Source: Curtobacterium sp. MCBD17_013
Lineage (GTDB): Bacteria > Actinomycetota > Actinomycetes > Actinomycetales > Microbacteriaceae
Length of the DNA stretch: 63,215 nt
Assembly (NCBI RefSeq): GCF_003234565.1
Contig: NZ_QKTU01000015.1
Span: 1-63,215, forward strand
Direction of reading: 5' to 3'
Shown here piece by piece: positions 1 through 8,552 of the stretch. How positions within the stretch are numbered: position 1 is the first letter of the stretch; each line of letters starts with the position of its first letter. Made by a program: the position numbers and the translations under genes. The notes under the pieces are model-generated. The model worked only from the letters and a program-made list of their open reading frames with translations, had not been told where the DNA came from and did not search any database.

Positions 1-305
1 GGGGCCGGAGCTGCCGGGCGGGGCGCAGGTACCGCGGGAGCGGGCGCCGCCGGGGCCGGAGCCGGTGCTGCGGGGCGGGCCACGGGCTGGACCGCGGTGC
101 CGACGCCGTCGACCACACCGCTGACGGTGTTCCCCACGGCGCCGAGCAGGGAGTGCGACGAGGTCGTGCCCGGGGTCGTCTCGGCCGCCGAGGCCGGCTT
201 CGCCCCGAGGAGCAGTCCGAGCACGACGAAAGCCGCTGCGACGACGGTGCCGAGCAGGGCGAGCCGGACGAGCGCGATCCTGGGTGCGCGCAACGGCTTG
301 TCCAT
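1..305 (-). CDS. Secreted or membrane-anchored Ala/Pro-rich protein, C-terminus cut by window edge
   Basis: The reverse strand reads from an ATG at 305 without a stop to the window edge, giving about 101 residues. It starts MDKPLRAPRIALVRLALLG, a basic N-terminus followed by a hydrophobic stretch (about residues 10-33) and an ASAAE-type possible signal-peptidase site near residue 40. A Ser/Thr/Gly/Val segment and then an Ala-Pro repeat tail (APAPAAPAPAVPAP) follow. A strong AGGAGG lies just before the ATG. The Ala-Pro tail looks like a cell-wall spacer, so a larger extracellular domain may follow beyond the edge. No function can be assigned. Confidence 0.6.
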   Translation of the reverse strand, partial: MDKPLRAPRIALVRLALLGTVVAAAFVVLGLLLGAKPASAAETTPGTTSSHSLLGAVGNTVSGVVDGVGTAVQPVARPAAPAPAPAAPAPAVPAPRPAAPA

Positions 306-476
306 GCGCTCACCTCCTGATCTGGCTGCGCACGACTGAGTGGTTGTCAGGGAATGTACTCCGGCTCGTGAGCGGGTCGACGAATGCCAGGGATCTCTCA
401 GGTTCTCCGAGCGGCGGGCGTGATGACGCCTGCCGACCGCGGAACCTGCCGCGGGGACGCACGCCCCCGAGCGCGT

Positions 477-500
477 GGAGCCACGAGCGCGGGTGGCTCC
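477..500 (-). terminator. Hairpin downstream of the AraC-family gene
   Basis: GGAGCCAC and GTGGCTCC form an 8-bp perfect stem with an 8-nt loop, about 50 nt beyond the stop of the AraC-type gene. There is no T-run, as is usual in this window, so termination activity is inferred. Confidence 0.35.
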
Positions 501-546
501 CGGGCCGACGCCGGGTTCCCGCGGCGTGGTGCCGGCAGCGGGCCGG

Positions 547-1503
547 TCAGTGCCGGAGGGTCTCCTTCGGGTACTCCCCGAACCGCGCCGCGTAGGCCGC
601 CGAGAACCGGCCGAGGTGCAGGAAGCCCCAGCGGTTGGCGACCTCGGCGATCGTCGTCGTCGTGGCACTCCGCTCACGGAGCTCCGCGTGCACCCGGTCC
701 AGGCGGACCTCCCGGATGTACGTGTTCGGGGTGACGTCGAACTGGCGCTGGAACGCCTGCTGCAGCGCCCGGAGGCTCAGGTTGGCCTCCTGCGCCAGGT
801 CGGTGCTCGTGATCGGCAGGTGCGCGTTCTCGTGCACGTACTCGACGGCGCGGCGGATGTGCGCGTTCCGGGGGAGCAGCAGATCGCGCGGCAGCCCGTC
901 CGTCTGCTGCGGGAACAATTCGAGGAACGAAACCGCCCCGAGCCGACCCATCTCGGCCTGGAGGAGCGGGCTGGCCTCGCGGTCCAGGACCGTCTTCGAG
1001 ATGAGCGACACCGTGTCCCGCCAGAGCTGCATCGCCCGGTCGCTCGGCTCCGCCGTGTGGTCGAACCGGACCGTCGGCGCGTCGAGCCCGCGCTCGGCCG
1101 CGACCTCCTCGACGGTGGTTCGTTTGATCTGCACGAGCTTCTGGTCGTAGTCCTCGAAGGCGAACCGGAAGGGGCGGTCCGACGGCCAGATGCGGGGCCG
1201 GTTCGGCAGGAGGTCGACCTCGTCGCGTCCCAGGTCGAGCCTGCCCGTACCGGACGTGATCCACTGGACCACGTAGTCGTCCCCGCGGGGCATCTCGCCC
1301 TCGAGGCGGCCGTGGAAGCGGACGTTCCGCAACGTCAGATGGTCGTCGCCGACGACGCTGTACCGGAAGTCGAAGTCGTCGGCGGTGCGTTCAGCGCGCC
1401 ACGATGCTCCGGCGTACTCCGCAGCGAGTACGTCGCGTGCCTCGTCGAGGTCGGCTCCTCGGAGGTCTTTGCGCACGCGGGATGCGCGGTCGTCAGTCAT
1501 CAT
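547..1503 (-). CDS. AraC-family transcriptional regulator
   Basis: A 318-residue protein with an N-terminal ligand-sensing half of the AraC-binding type and a C-terminal AraC/XylS double helix-turn-helix. The C-terminal part reads RRAVEYVHENAHLPITSTDL, then LSLRALQQAFQRQFDVTP, and ends with the family signature WGFLHLGRFSAAYAARFGEYP. The ORF is open further upstream, but that extension is Arg/Gly-rich and overlaps the neighbouring TetR gene, so the ATG ATG pair at 1503/1500 was chosen. The second ATG has better spacing from GGTGG. The inducer and target genes are unknown. The divergent or downstream sugar genes are possible targets, but nothing visible proves it. Confidence 0.85.
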   Translation of the reverse strand: MMTDDRASRVRKDLRGADLDEARDVLAAEYAGASWRAERTADDFDFRYSVVGDDHLTLRNVRFHGRLEGEMPRGDDYVVQWITSGTGRLDLGRDEVDLLPNRPRIWPSDRPFRFAFEDYDQKLVQIKRTTVEEVAAERGLDAPTVRFDHTAEPSDRAMQLWRDTVSLISKTVLDREASPLLQAEMGRLGAVSFLELFPQQTDGLPRDLLLPRNAHIRRAVEYVHENAHLPITSTDLAQEANLSLRALQQAFQRQFDVTPNTYIREVRLDRVHAELRERSATTTTIAEVANRWGFLHLGRFSAAYAARFGEYPKETLRH

Positions 1504-1628
1504 CCACCGCGCGCAGTGTCGCACATGCATGCAAACAATTCGTCGGCGCTGTCCGAAGAGCGCGGACGGGCCGCACAGCCGGCCATCGCCCCGGGAGGAC
1601 GCACGGCGCGTCCGACGGGCCCAGCGCC

Positions 1629-2222
1629 TCAGTGACCCTCGACCGTGTACACGGCGATGAGCATCGCGGCCGCTGACCGAGCGGACGACGCGGGACGGAC
1701 CGACCCGTGGATGGCCGCCTCGACCTGCGCGCCCTCCGCGAGCAGGGACACGGCGTGCGCGAGGTGACCCGGCAGCCCCGCCCGGTCGCAGAGCTCGGCC
1801 AGGTACCGCTCGAACCAGGTCAGGTGCTCGTCCGCCAGTTGCGCGACGTCCGCATTCCGCCGGCCGAGTTCCCCGTAGCCGTTGATGAAGGCGCAACCGC
1901 GGTAGGAGCGCTGCCGGAAGGTCGCCTCGAGGTACGAGAACACCGCGAGGATCTGGTCACGCGGGTCGGTGAACACGGACACCGCGGCGGTCAGGTCCGC
2001 GACCCAGGAACGGTGCCGGGCCTCCATGACGGCGACGACCAGCTGGTGCTTCGTCGGGAACTCGCGCCGCAGCGTCTCGAGCGGCAGGTCGGCGTCACGA
2101 GCGATCCGCCCCACCGACACCGGCCCGAACCCGCTCCGGTCGAACAGTCGGTCCGCGCTCGACAGGAGCCTCGAGCGGAGCTGCCGTTCGAGGATGGTGG
2201 TGTTCCGAGGAGGAGGCGTCAT
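1629..2222 (-). CDS. TetR/AcrR-family transcriptional regulator
   Basis: A 197-residue one-component regulator. The N-terminal helix-turn-helix reads LLSSADRLFDRSGFGPVSVG, then IARDADLPLETLRREFPTKHQLVVAV, the usual TetR layout. The C-terminal half (RGCAFINGYGELG, then a helical core ending near IAVYTVEGH) resembles the TetR_C_16/YxaF-like ligand domains. ATG at 2222 was preferred over the longer frame, which runs into divergent upstream sequence. No clear ribosome-binding site is seen. It stands divergent to the alditol oxidase gene and may control it or itself. The ligand is unknown. Confidence 0.8.
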   Translation of the reverse strand: MTPPPRNTTILERQLRSRLLSSADRLFDRSGFGPVSVGRIARDADLPLETLRREFPTKHQLVVAVMEARHRSWVADLTAAVSVFTDPRDQILAVFSYLEATFRQRSYRGCAFINGYGELGRRNADVAQLADEHLTWFERYLAELCDRAGLPGHLAHAVSLLAEGAQVEAAIHGSVRPASSARSAAAMLIAVYTVEGH

Positions 2223-2419
2223 GGTGTGGGGTGTGCGGTGCGCCCCCGATGGTAGGGACGAGCGCTGAGCGCGTGCCCCGCCTGTCCGTGATGAGCGGGG
2301 ACCGGCGTCGATCATCCAGGAAACGCTGGTCCTGGCCTCCGACCGTCACCGCGACCGCGCCGGCCGCGACGTTCCTCCACGTGTGGCGGTCGGGGTGGCG
2401 AGCGTCGGAGCGGCTGCAC

Positions 2420-2456
2420 TACCGTGTGCACCACCGCGGGTGAGCGCTCACCCGCG
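2420..2456 (+). promoter_or_regulatory. LacI-type operator and -10 box upstream of the alditol oxidase
   Basis: A perfect 22-bp palindrome occupies 2435-2456, with the central core GGTGAGCGCTCACC. A TACCGT -10-like box at 2420-2425 lies just upstream, placing the palindrome near the start of transcription, where a repressor would block it. The 12-bp core GTGAGCGCTCAC is the same as at 18261-18272 before araB. It matches the idealised lac-type operator recognised by LacI proteins with a Gln at the second recognition-helix position. The repressor is inferred to be the LacI protein encoded at 17187-18200. Confidence 0.65.
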
Positions 2457-2480
2457 ACGCCCGACCCGCGGAGGAGCGGC

Positions 2481-3755
2481 ATGAGCACCATCGAGACCAC
2501 CGGCGCGGACCTCCGCACGAACTGGGCCGGGAACGTCACCTACCGGGCTCGCGAGGTGGTCAGGCCGACCACCCTCGACGAGCTCCGCACCGCCGTCACG
2601 AGCAACCCCCGGGTGACGGCGCTCGGCTCGCGGCACTCCTTCAACCTCGTCGCCGACACCGACGGCGTGCAGATCGCCCTCGGCGCGATGCCCGAGGTCA
2701 TCGAGATCGACAGCGAGCGGCGGGTCGCCCGTGTCGCCGCCGGTCTGACCCACGCGCGCGCTGCCGCCGCCCTCGACGAGGCCGGGTTCGCCCTCGCCAA
2801 CCTCGCATCGCTGCCACACATCTCCGTCGCGGGCGCCGTGGCGACCGGCACCCACGGATCCGGCGTCCGGAACGCGTCGCTCGCGTCGAGCGTCGTCGGT
2901 GTCGAGATCGTCCGTGCGTCCGGCGACGTCGAGGTGCTCGATGCCGACCACCCCGACCTCGACGCCCACCGGGTGGGCATCGGCGCACTCGGCGTCGTCA
3001 CCGCCGTCCACCTGGCGATCGAGCCCCGGTTCGACGTGGCCCAGCGCATCCACACCGGCCTGCCGTGGGAGGTCGTCGACGCCCGCTTCGAGGACGTCAT
3101 GTCCGCCGGGTACAGCGTCAGCATGTTCACCGGGTACGTCCACGACGGCATCCGGCAGGTGTGGACGAAGCGCCGTGTCGACCGTGACGACCCCGTGGTG
3201 GACCTCGAGGACCTCGGCGCCATGCCCTCGACCTCGCCGCTGCACCCCGTCCCCGGGTCCGACAACGCCGGCGTGACCGAGCAGGCCGGCGTGCCCGGCC
3301 CGTGGCACGAGCGGCTCCCGCACTTCCGATCCTCGTTCACCCCGAGTGCCGGTGCCGAGATCCAGTGCGAGTACCTGCTGCCCGCGTCGGACGCGGTCCC
3401 CGCGATCCAGGCCCTGCGCGGCATCGGCGAGGCCATGGCGCCCGTGCTCTACGTCTCCGAGATCCGTCGCGTCGCCGCCGACACCGCGTGGCTCGCCCCG
3501 AGCAGTGAGCGGGACTCGGTCGCGTTCCACTTCACGTTCCACCGCGACCCCGAGGGCGTCGCGGCCGTGTTGCCCCTGATCGACGCGGCGCTCGCCCCGT
3601 TCGACGCCCGGCCGCACTGGGGCAAGGTCACCGCGATGCCGGCCGAGCAGCTCCACGTGGTCTACCCGCGCCTCGGGGAGTTCGCGGCGCTCGCCGACCG
3701 GGTCGACCCCGAGCGGCGGTTCCGGAACCCGTTCCTGACCGAGGTGCTCGGCTGA
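2481..3755 (+). CDS. Alditol/xylitol oxidase-type FAD-dependent oxidoreductase
   Basis: A 424-residue member of the vanillyl-alcohol-oxidase-fold family closest in layout to alditol oxidase (AldO/XyoA, about 418 aa). The N-terminal FAD domain includes TALGSRHSFN, whose histidine is the residue carrying covalent FAD in this family, and SVAGAVATGTHGSG. The C-terminal ALO domain ends HWGKVTAMP...YPRLGEFAALADRVDPERRFRNPF, as in arabinono-lactone/alditol oxidases. It would oxidise polyols such as xylitol, sorbitol or arabitol with O2, giving an aldose and H2O2. GGAGGAG precedes ATG 2481. Its operator is shared with araB, suggesting pentose-linked expression. Aldonolactone oxidase is the main alternative. 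Confidence 0.85.
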   Translation: MSTIETTGADLRTNWAGNVTYRAREVVRPTTLDELRTAVTSNPRVTALGSRHSFNLVADTDGVQIALGAMPEVIEIDSERRVARVAAGLTHARAAAALDEAGFALANLASLPHISVAGAVATGTHGSGVRNASLASSVVGVEIVRASGDVEVLDADHPDLDAHRVGIGALGVVTAVHLAIEPRFDVAQRIHTGLPWEVVDARFEDVMSAGYSVSMFTGYVHDGIRQVWTKRRVDRDDPVVDLEDLGAMPSTSPLHPVPGSDNAGVTEQAGVPGPWHERLPHFRSSFTPSAGAEIQCEYLLPASDAVPAIQALRGIGEAMAPVLYVSEIRRVAADTAWLAPSSERDSVAFHFTFHRDPEGVAAVLPLIDAALAPFDARPHWGKVTAMPAEQLHVVYPRLGEFAALADRVDPERRFRNPFLTEVLG

Positions 3756-3941
3756 GCGAGGGCGCCCGCCGCTCGGCAGCCCGGCTTCCGTGACATCCGA
3801 CGGTGCCGCTGTCGCTCGACCGCGGGACCGTCGACGCATGCTCGTGGGTCGGATGCAGCCGCATCAGGCGACTCGACCGGTGTCGAACGACAGCGAGTGT
3901 CGGGAACAGGCGGCGTTCTCGAGAACCGGGACGCAGGGCGG

Positions 3942-4970
3942 CTAGCGGTTCGGCGGCGCCGCGCTCGCCCGCTCCACGAGTGACACGGGGACGAGCCCTC
4001 CGTGGTCGGGCGCCGACCGCCCCTCGATCTCGGCGATCAGGGTGGACACCGCGCGCCGCCCGACCTCGTCGAACGACTGGTGCACCGTCGTGAGGGGCGG
4101 CCAGAACGAGTCGGCCTCGGGCATGTCGTCGAACCCGACCACGCTCAGCGTCCCGGGAACGGCACGCCCGGCCTCGTGTGACGCACGGAGGATGCCGAGC
4201 GCGGTCTGGTCGTTCGCGGCGAAGACGGCGGTGATCTCCGGCCGGGCGGCGATCCGCTGCCCGGCGGTGTAGCCGGCGTCGGTCGTCCAGTCGCCCCGGA
4301 TGACGTCGGGCACGGGACGCCCGGCCCGTTCGAGGGTGGCGCGCCACGAGGCCTCCCGCCGCATGGCGGAGTACGACGCGCGGGGTCCGCTGACGTGCCA
4401 GACGGTGTCGTGGCCCAGGTCGAGCAGGTACTGCGTGGCGATCCGGGCGCCCTCGGCCTGGTCGGTGTCGATCGTGGGGTGCTCGGCGGTGGCGGAGGAG
4501 TCGACCACGACGACCGGCACGCCGTCGGGCAGCGCGACCTCGGCGGCGTCGAGCACGTGCGACTCGATGATGATCACGACACCGTCCACGGCCTGTTCGG
4601 ACAGCCGGGTGAACGCGGACCGGACCCCTGCCTCGGTGCGCCGGGCCATCGGGAGCAGGGTGATCGTGAAGTCGGCTGCGCCCGCGGCCTCGGCGATGGC
4701 CTCGAGCGTCCGCATGTTGCCGAACGACGCCAGGGTGAACAGGATCACCCCGATGGTGCGGAACCGCCCCGAGCGGAGGGCCCGGGCGGCACGGTTCGGC
4801 CGGTACCCGAGCTCGGCCATCGCACGACGCACGCGCTCCCGGGTGTCGTCGCTGACGTTGTCGAACCCGCGGGCGACGCGGGACACGGTCTGCATCGAGA
4901 CCCCGGCGGCCTGCGCGACCGCGGCCAGTGACGGGGCCTTGCGGATCTCCGACGGGGTCTCCGTGCTCAT
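3942..4970 (-). CDS. LacI-family repressor divergent from the sugar ABC transporter
   Basis: A 342-residue LacI/GalR protein. The DNA-binding domain (residues about 12-62) contains VAQAAGVSMQTVSRVARG and a hinge helix ending NRAARALRSGR. The periplasmic-binding-protein-like effector domain follows, with FAANDQTALGILRA and SVVGFDDMPEADSFWPPLTT. AGGAGG precedes the ATG. It is divergent from the ABC transporter operon, and two palindromes in the gap (5071-5090, 5106-5123) are its probable operators. The effector is likely the imported galactoside or its product. This is inference from the gene neighbours. Confidence 0.9.
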   Translation of the reverse strand: MSTETPSEIRKAPSLAAVAQAAGVSMQTVSRVARGFDNVSDDTRERVRRAMAELGYRPNRAARALRSGRFRTIGVILFTLASFGNMRTLEAIAEAAGAADFTITLLPMARRTEAGVRSAFTRLSEQAVDGVVIIIESHVLDAAEVALPDGVPVVVVDSSATAEHPTIDTDQAEGARIATQYLLDLGHDTVWHVSGPRASYSAMRREASWRATLERAGRPVPDVIRGDWTTDAGYTAGQRIAARPEITAVFAANDQTALGILRASHEAGRAVPGTLSVVGFDDMPEADSFWPPLTTVHQSFDEVGRRAVSTLIAEIEGRSAPDHGGLVPVSLVERASAAPPNR

Positions 4971-5068
4971 CGGGGTCCCCTCCTGGCCCGCCGCGATCGG
5001 TCGGGTCCACCTCGTTCGGCCGCATCATCGCACGAACCGGGCCTCTGGTCACGATTCTGCGTCGGCGC

Positions 5069-5123
5069 TTGCATGTTGACGTTGCCATGCTACGGTGAAC
5101 CGCGCGATGTTGACGTCAACATC
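5069..5123 (+). promoter_or_regulatory. Promoter and twin operators of the ABC transporter operon
   Basis: TTGCAT (5069-5074), a 16-bp spacer and TACGGT (5091-5096) form a good -35/-10 pair. An imperfect palindrome at 5071-5090 (GCATG...CATGC around TTGACGTTGC) fills the spacer. A perfect 18-bp palindrome, GATGTTGACGTCAACATC (5106-5123), follows the -10, at or just past the predicted start of transcription. Centres are 34 bp apart, about three helical turns. Repression by the divergent LacI protein is the natural reading. Confidence 0.65.
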
Positions 5124-5153
5124 TGCGGAGCACCGTCTGGACGAAGGAGTCGT

Positions 5154-6101
5154 ATGACCGCGATCACCGCGCGCCGGGGAACGTCACCCGGCGGCCGGAA
5201 CGGCGCCCGTGGCGGCGCCCGGGGCAAGGGCCGAGCCCGCCAGCGCTGGACCGGCTGGCTGTTCGTCGCGCCGTTCATGATCGTGCTCGTCGCGATGCTC
5301 ATCGTGCCGATCGGCTACGCGCTCTGGCTCAGCCTGTTCCGCGACCAGCTCATCGGCGGCAACCAGTTCGTCTGGTTCGCCAACTACCTGCAGCTGTTCC
5401 AGGACGCCAAGTTCTGGGCCGGGTTCCTGCGCGTCGTCCTGTTCCTCGTGGTCCAGGTGCCGGTCATGCTCGTCCTCGCACTCGTCGCCGCACTCGCACT
5501 CGACAGCGGTCGCCTCTACGGCTCGGCGTTCTTCCGCATCGGGGTGTTCCTGCCCTACGCGGTGCCCGGTGTCGTCGCCGCGCTCATCTGGGGCTTCATC
5601 TACGGCAACCAGTTCGGCCTGACCGGCGCTGCGAACAAGGCCCTGGGCATCGACCTGTTCGAACCGTTCAGCCCACACTGGGTCCTTGCGTCGATCGGCA
5701 ACGTCGTCACGTGGGAGTTCCTCGGCTACAACATGCTGATCTTCTACTCCGCGCTCCGGGTGGTGCCGACCGAGCTGTACGAGGCGGCCGAGATCGACGG
5801 CGCCGGGCCGCTCCGCACGATCATGTCGATCAAGATCCCGGCGCTGCGCGGCTCGATCGTCATCGCCACGATCTTCTCGATCATCGGCAGCTTCCAGCTC
5901 TTCAACGAGCCGAACCTGCTCAAGACGCTCGCCCCGAACGTCATCGGCAGCGCATTCACCCCGAACATGTACGCCTACTCGCTGTCCTTCAGCGGCCAGC
6001 AGTTCAACTACTCCGCCACCGTCGCGATCGTCATGGGTGTCATCACCGCCGTGATCGCCTACGTCGTCCAGGTGCGCGGCACGCGAGCGGAGAACCGATG
6101 A
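5154..6101 (+). CDS. Sugar ABC transporter permease, MalF/UgpA type
   Basis: A 315-residue inner-membrane permease. A basic, Gly/Arg-rich tail (about 30 residues) precedes WLFVAPFMIVLVAMLIVPIGYALWLS. About six membrane segments follow, with the cytoplasmic EAA loop ELYEAAEIDGAGPLRTIMSI that contacts the ATPase. GAAGGAG stands before ATG 5154. An in-frame open stretch upstream covers the operator and was rejected. The gene overlaps the next permease by an ATGA. It forms the membrane channel with that permease, for sugars delivered by the lipoprotein at 7150. No ATPase gene is present, so a shared MsiK-type ATPase elsewhere is expected. Confidence 0.92.
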   Translation: MTAITARRGTSPGGRNGARGGARGKGRARQRWTGWLFVAPFMIVLVAMLIVPIGYALWLSLFRDQLIGGNQFVWFANYLQLFQDAKFWAGFLRVVLFLVVQVPVMLVLALVAALALDSGRLYGSAFFRIGVFLPYAVPGVVAALIWGFIYGNQFGLTGAANKALGIDLFEPFSPHWVLASIGNVVTWEFLGYNMLIFYSALRVVPTELYEAAEIDGAGPLRTIMSIKIPALRGSIVIATIFSIIGSFQLFNEPNLLKTLAPNVIGSAFTPNMYAYSLSFSGQQFNYSATVAIVMGVITAVIAYVVQVRGTRAENR

Positions 6102-7063
6102 GCGCCGTCCAGACCCCACCGCCCGTCACCATCGCGACCGAGGGCACACGCGGCCGCGACCCGCGTGCCCGCGCTCCCCGGGCCTCCCGTCCGGGTCGCC
6201 GGATCGGCGCTGGCTCGCCCAGGCCGCGCCGGAGCGGGCTGCTCACCGCCGTCATGGTGGTGTTCACCGTCTACTCGTTCGCGCCGCTCGCCTACCTGGT
6301 GATCAACAGCACGAAGACGCAGTCGTCGCTCCTGTCGACGTTCGGCCTCTGGTTCGGCGGACACTTCAACCTGATCCAGAACCTGCACGACACGCTGACC
6401 TACAACGGCGGGATCTTCCTGCAGTGGTTCGGCAACACCCTGCTCTACGTCGTCGTCGGTGCCGGCGGGGCGACGCTCCTCGCCACGGTCGCGGGCTACG
6501 GCATGGCGAAGTACGCGTTCCCCGGCCGCCGGGCCGTGTTCGCCATCGTGCTCGGCGCGGTCGCGATCCCGGGCACGGCGCTGGCCGTCCCGACGTTCCT
6601 GCTGTTCTCGCAGGTCGGCCTGACGAACACGCCGTGGGCGATCATCCTGCCGTCGCTCATCAGTCCGTTCGGGCTCTACCTGATCTGGACGTACGCGATC
6701 GACGCCATCCCGATGGAGCTCATCGAGGCCGCCCGCATGGACGGTGCCGGCGAGTTCCGGATCTTCTTCACGATCGGGCTCCGACTGCTCATGCCCGGCG
6801 TCGTCACGGTGCTGCTGTTCGCGGTCGTGGCCACGTGGAACAACTACTTCCTCCCGCTGATCATGCTGAGCGACCCACGCTGGTACCCGCTCACGGTCGG
6901 CCTGAACCAGTGGAACGCGCAGGCCACCGGCGCCGCCGCCCAGCCGATCTACAACCTCGTCGTCACGGGTTCGCTGCTCACGATCATCCCGATCGTCGCC
7001 GCGTTCCTCTTCCTCCAGCGCTTCTGGCAGTCCGGCCTCGCGGCCGGATCCGTCAAGGCGTGA
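6098..7063 (+). CDS. Sugar ABC transporter permease, MalG/UgpE type
   Basis: A 321-residue second permease subunit, starting at the ATGA overlap with the first. A poorly ordered N-terminal tail of about 45 residues rich in Arg/Pro leads into the first membrane helix (LLTAVMVVFTVYSFAPLAYLVI). The EAA loop reads ELIEAARMDGAGEFRIFFTIGL, and the C-terminus WQSGLAAGSVKA is typical of this subunit. It pairs with the 5154-6101 product. One copy of the CGGGAGGCCCG word lies (as its complement) in the tail coding region at 6179-6189. Confidence 0.92.
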   Translation: MSAVQTPPPVTIATEGTRGRDPRARAPRASRPGRRIGAGSPRPRRSGLLTAVMVVFTVYSFAPLAYLVINSTKTQSSLLSTFGLWFGGHFNLIQNLHDTLTYNGGIFLQWFGNTLLYVVVGAGGATLLATVAGYGMAKYAFPGRRAVFAIVLGAVAIPGTALAVPTFLLFSQVGLTNTPWAIILPSLISPFGLYLIWTYAIDAIPMELIEAARMDGAGEFRIFFTIGLRLLMPGVVTVLLFAVVATWNNYFLPLIMLSDPRWYPLTVGLNQWNAQATGAAAQPIYNLVVTGSLLTIIPIVAAFLFLQRFWQSGLAAGSVKA

Positions 7064-7149
7064 CTCCCCGCCCCGTCGGCCGGGAGGCCCGGGGCAGCAC
7101 CCAGCACCACCGCACCCCTGCGATCCACAACGAAGTGAAAGGCATCACC

Positions 7150-8487
7150 ATGCACAAGCGTCTCCGGCGCGGCCTCGCCGCCGTCGCCATCGGCGTCTCC
7201 GCCGCGGTCGCCCTCGTCGGCTGCGCGAGCGGCAGCTCGTCGGCCTCGGGCGGCAGCGCGAGCGACGTCTCCGCCGCGCTGAAGAAGGGCGGCACGATCA
7301 CGTACTGGTCGTGGACCCCGTCCGCCAAGGCCCAGGTCGCCGCGTTCGAGAAGGCGTACCCGAAGGTGCACGTCAAGCTCGTCAACGCCGGCACCGGCAC
7401 CGACGAGTACACGAAGCTCCAGAACACGATCAAGGCCGGCTCGGGCGCGCCCGACGTCGCGCAGGTCGAGTACTTCGCCGTCCCGCAGTTCGCGCTGTCG
7501 AACTCCCTGGCCGACCTCACCTCGTACGGGTTCGGCTCGCTCAAGGGCAAGTACTCCGCGAGCACGTGGGACTCGGTCGCCATGAACGGCAAGATCTACG
7601 GTCTGCCGCAGGACTCCGGCCCGATGGCGCTGTTCTACAACAAGCGCATCTTCGACCAGTACGGCCTCGCCGTCCCGAAGACGTGGAGCGAGTACGTCGC
7701 CGACGCCAAGAAGCTGCACGCGGCGAACCCCAGCGAGTACATCACCGCGGACAACGGCGACCCCGGATTCGCGACCAGCATGATCTGGCAGGCCGGCGGC
7801 ACCCCGTTCACGACGAACGGCACGAAGGTGTCGATCGACCTGCAGGACGCGGGGAGCAAGAAGTGGACGTCGACCTGGAACCCGCTCGTCCAGGGCAAAC
7901 TCCTCTCGACCACGCCGGCCTGGAGCGACGACTGGTTCAAGCAGCTCGGCAACGGCCAGATCGCCTCGCTCATCACCGGCGCCTGGATGCCCGGCAACCT
8001 CGAGGCGAGCGCCCCGGCCGGCAGCGGTGACTGGCGCGTCGCCCCGATGCCCACCTACGACGGCAGCAAGGCCGTCACCGCGAACAACGGGGGCAGCTCG
8101 CAGGTCGTCATGAAGCAGTCGAAGAACCCGGCGCTCGCGGCGGGCTTCCTCAAGTGGCTCAACTCGTCGAGCGCGAGCACGAAGATCTTCGCCAAGTCCG
8201 GCGGGTTCCCGTCGACCACCGCCGACCTCGAGTCGTCGTCGTTCCTCAACGACAACCCGTCGTACTTCGGTGGCCAGAAGATCAACGAGGTCCTCGTCGA
8301 CGCGTCGAAGAACGTCAAGTCCGGCTTCACCTACCTGCCCTACGAGGTCTACGCGAACAGCGTCTTCGCGGACACGGTCGGCCAGTCCTACCAGAACAAC
8401 ACGTCGCTCGACAGCGGCCTGCAGTCCTGGCAGAGCCAGCTCGTCAAGTACGGCAAGCAGCAGGGCTTCACGGTCTCGTCCAAGTGA
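7150..8487 (+). CDS. Sugar-binding lipoprotein of the ABC transporter
   Basis: A 445-residue extracellular solute-binding protein (family 1, MalE-like). The N-terminus MHKRLRRGLAAVAIGV...ALVGC is a lipoprotein signal with acylated Cys25, followed by a Ser/Gly spacer. The mature part starts TITYWSWTPSAKAQVAAFEKAYP, the usual family opening. It contains GLPQDSGPMALFYNKRIFDQYG and a Trp/Tyr-rich ligand groove. It captures an oligosaccharide outside the membrane and passes it to the two permeases. The downstream GH35 enzyme suggests beta-galactosides. The ATG at 7150 follows a weak AAAGG. A longer in-frame reading upstream is a shadow of the permease gene. Confidence 0.93.
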   Translation: MHKRLRRGLAAVAIGVSAAVALVGCASGSSSASGGSASDVSAALKKGGTITYWSWTPSAKAQVAAFEKAYPKVHVKLVNAGTGTDEYTKLQNTIKAGSGAPDVAQVEYFAVPQFALSNSLADLTSYGFGSLKGKYSASTWDSVAMNGKIYGLPQDSGPMALFYNKRIFDQYGLAVPKTWSEYVADAKKLHAANPSEYITADNGDPGFATSMIWQAGGTPFTTNGTKVSIDLQDAGSKKWTSTWNPLVQGKLLSTTPAWSDDWFKQLGNGQIASLITGAWMPGNLEASAPAGSGDWRVAPMPTYDGSKAVTANNGGSSQVVMKQSKNPALAAGFLKWLNSSSASTKIFAKSGGFPSTTADLESSSFLNDNPSYFGGQKINEVLVDASKNVKSGFTYLPYEVYANSVFADTVGQSYQNNTSLDSGLQSWQSQLVKYGKQQGFTVSSK

Positions 8488-8491
8488 CCGA

Positions 8492-8524
8492 ACGGTGCCC
8501 GGGCGCGCGTCGCCCGGGCACCGT
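8492..8524 (+). terminator. Intercistronic stem-loop between binding protein and GH35 genes
   Basis: ACGGTGCCCGGGC and GCCCGGGCACCGT make a 13-bp perfect stem with a 7-nt loop right after the lipoprotein stop. There is no T-run and the next gene starts 29 nt on. It may therefore be a partial terminator or a 3'-end stabiliser that keeps binding-protein mRNA above that of the enzyme, a common arrangement in ABC operons. Confidence 0.5.
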
Positions 8525-8552
8525 CCCCTCCCATCCGAAGAAAGGCACGCTC

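Noticed and set aside
547..1896. A 449-residue version of the AraC regulator
   Set aside because: The extra N-terminus is Arg/Gly-rich, overlaps the TetR gene and has no start signal. The normal family length is reached from 1503.
2448..3839. 463-codon reverse frame over the alditol oxidase
   Set aside because: Composition (Gly/Arg/Asp/Val repeats) is typical of antisense reading in high-GC genes. The forward frame has clear FAD-oxidase motifs.
8492..8524. Full operon terminator before GH35
   Set aside because: GH35 has a normal ribosome-binding site 29 nt after the hairpin and no separate promoter is evident, so it was kept as an intercistronic element.
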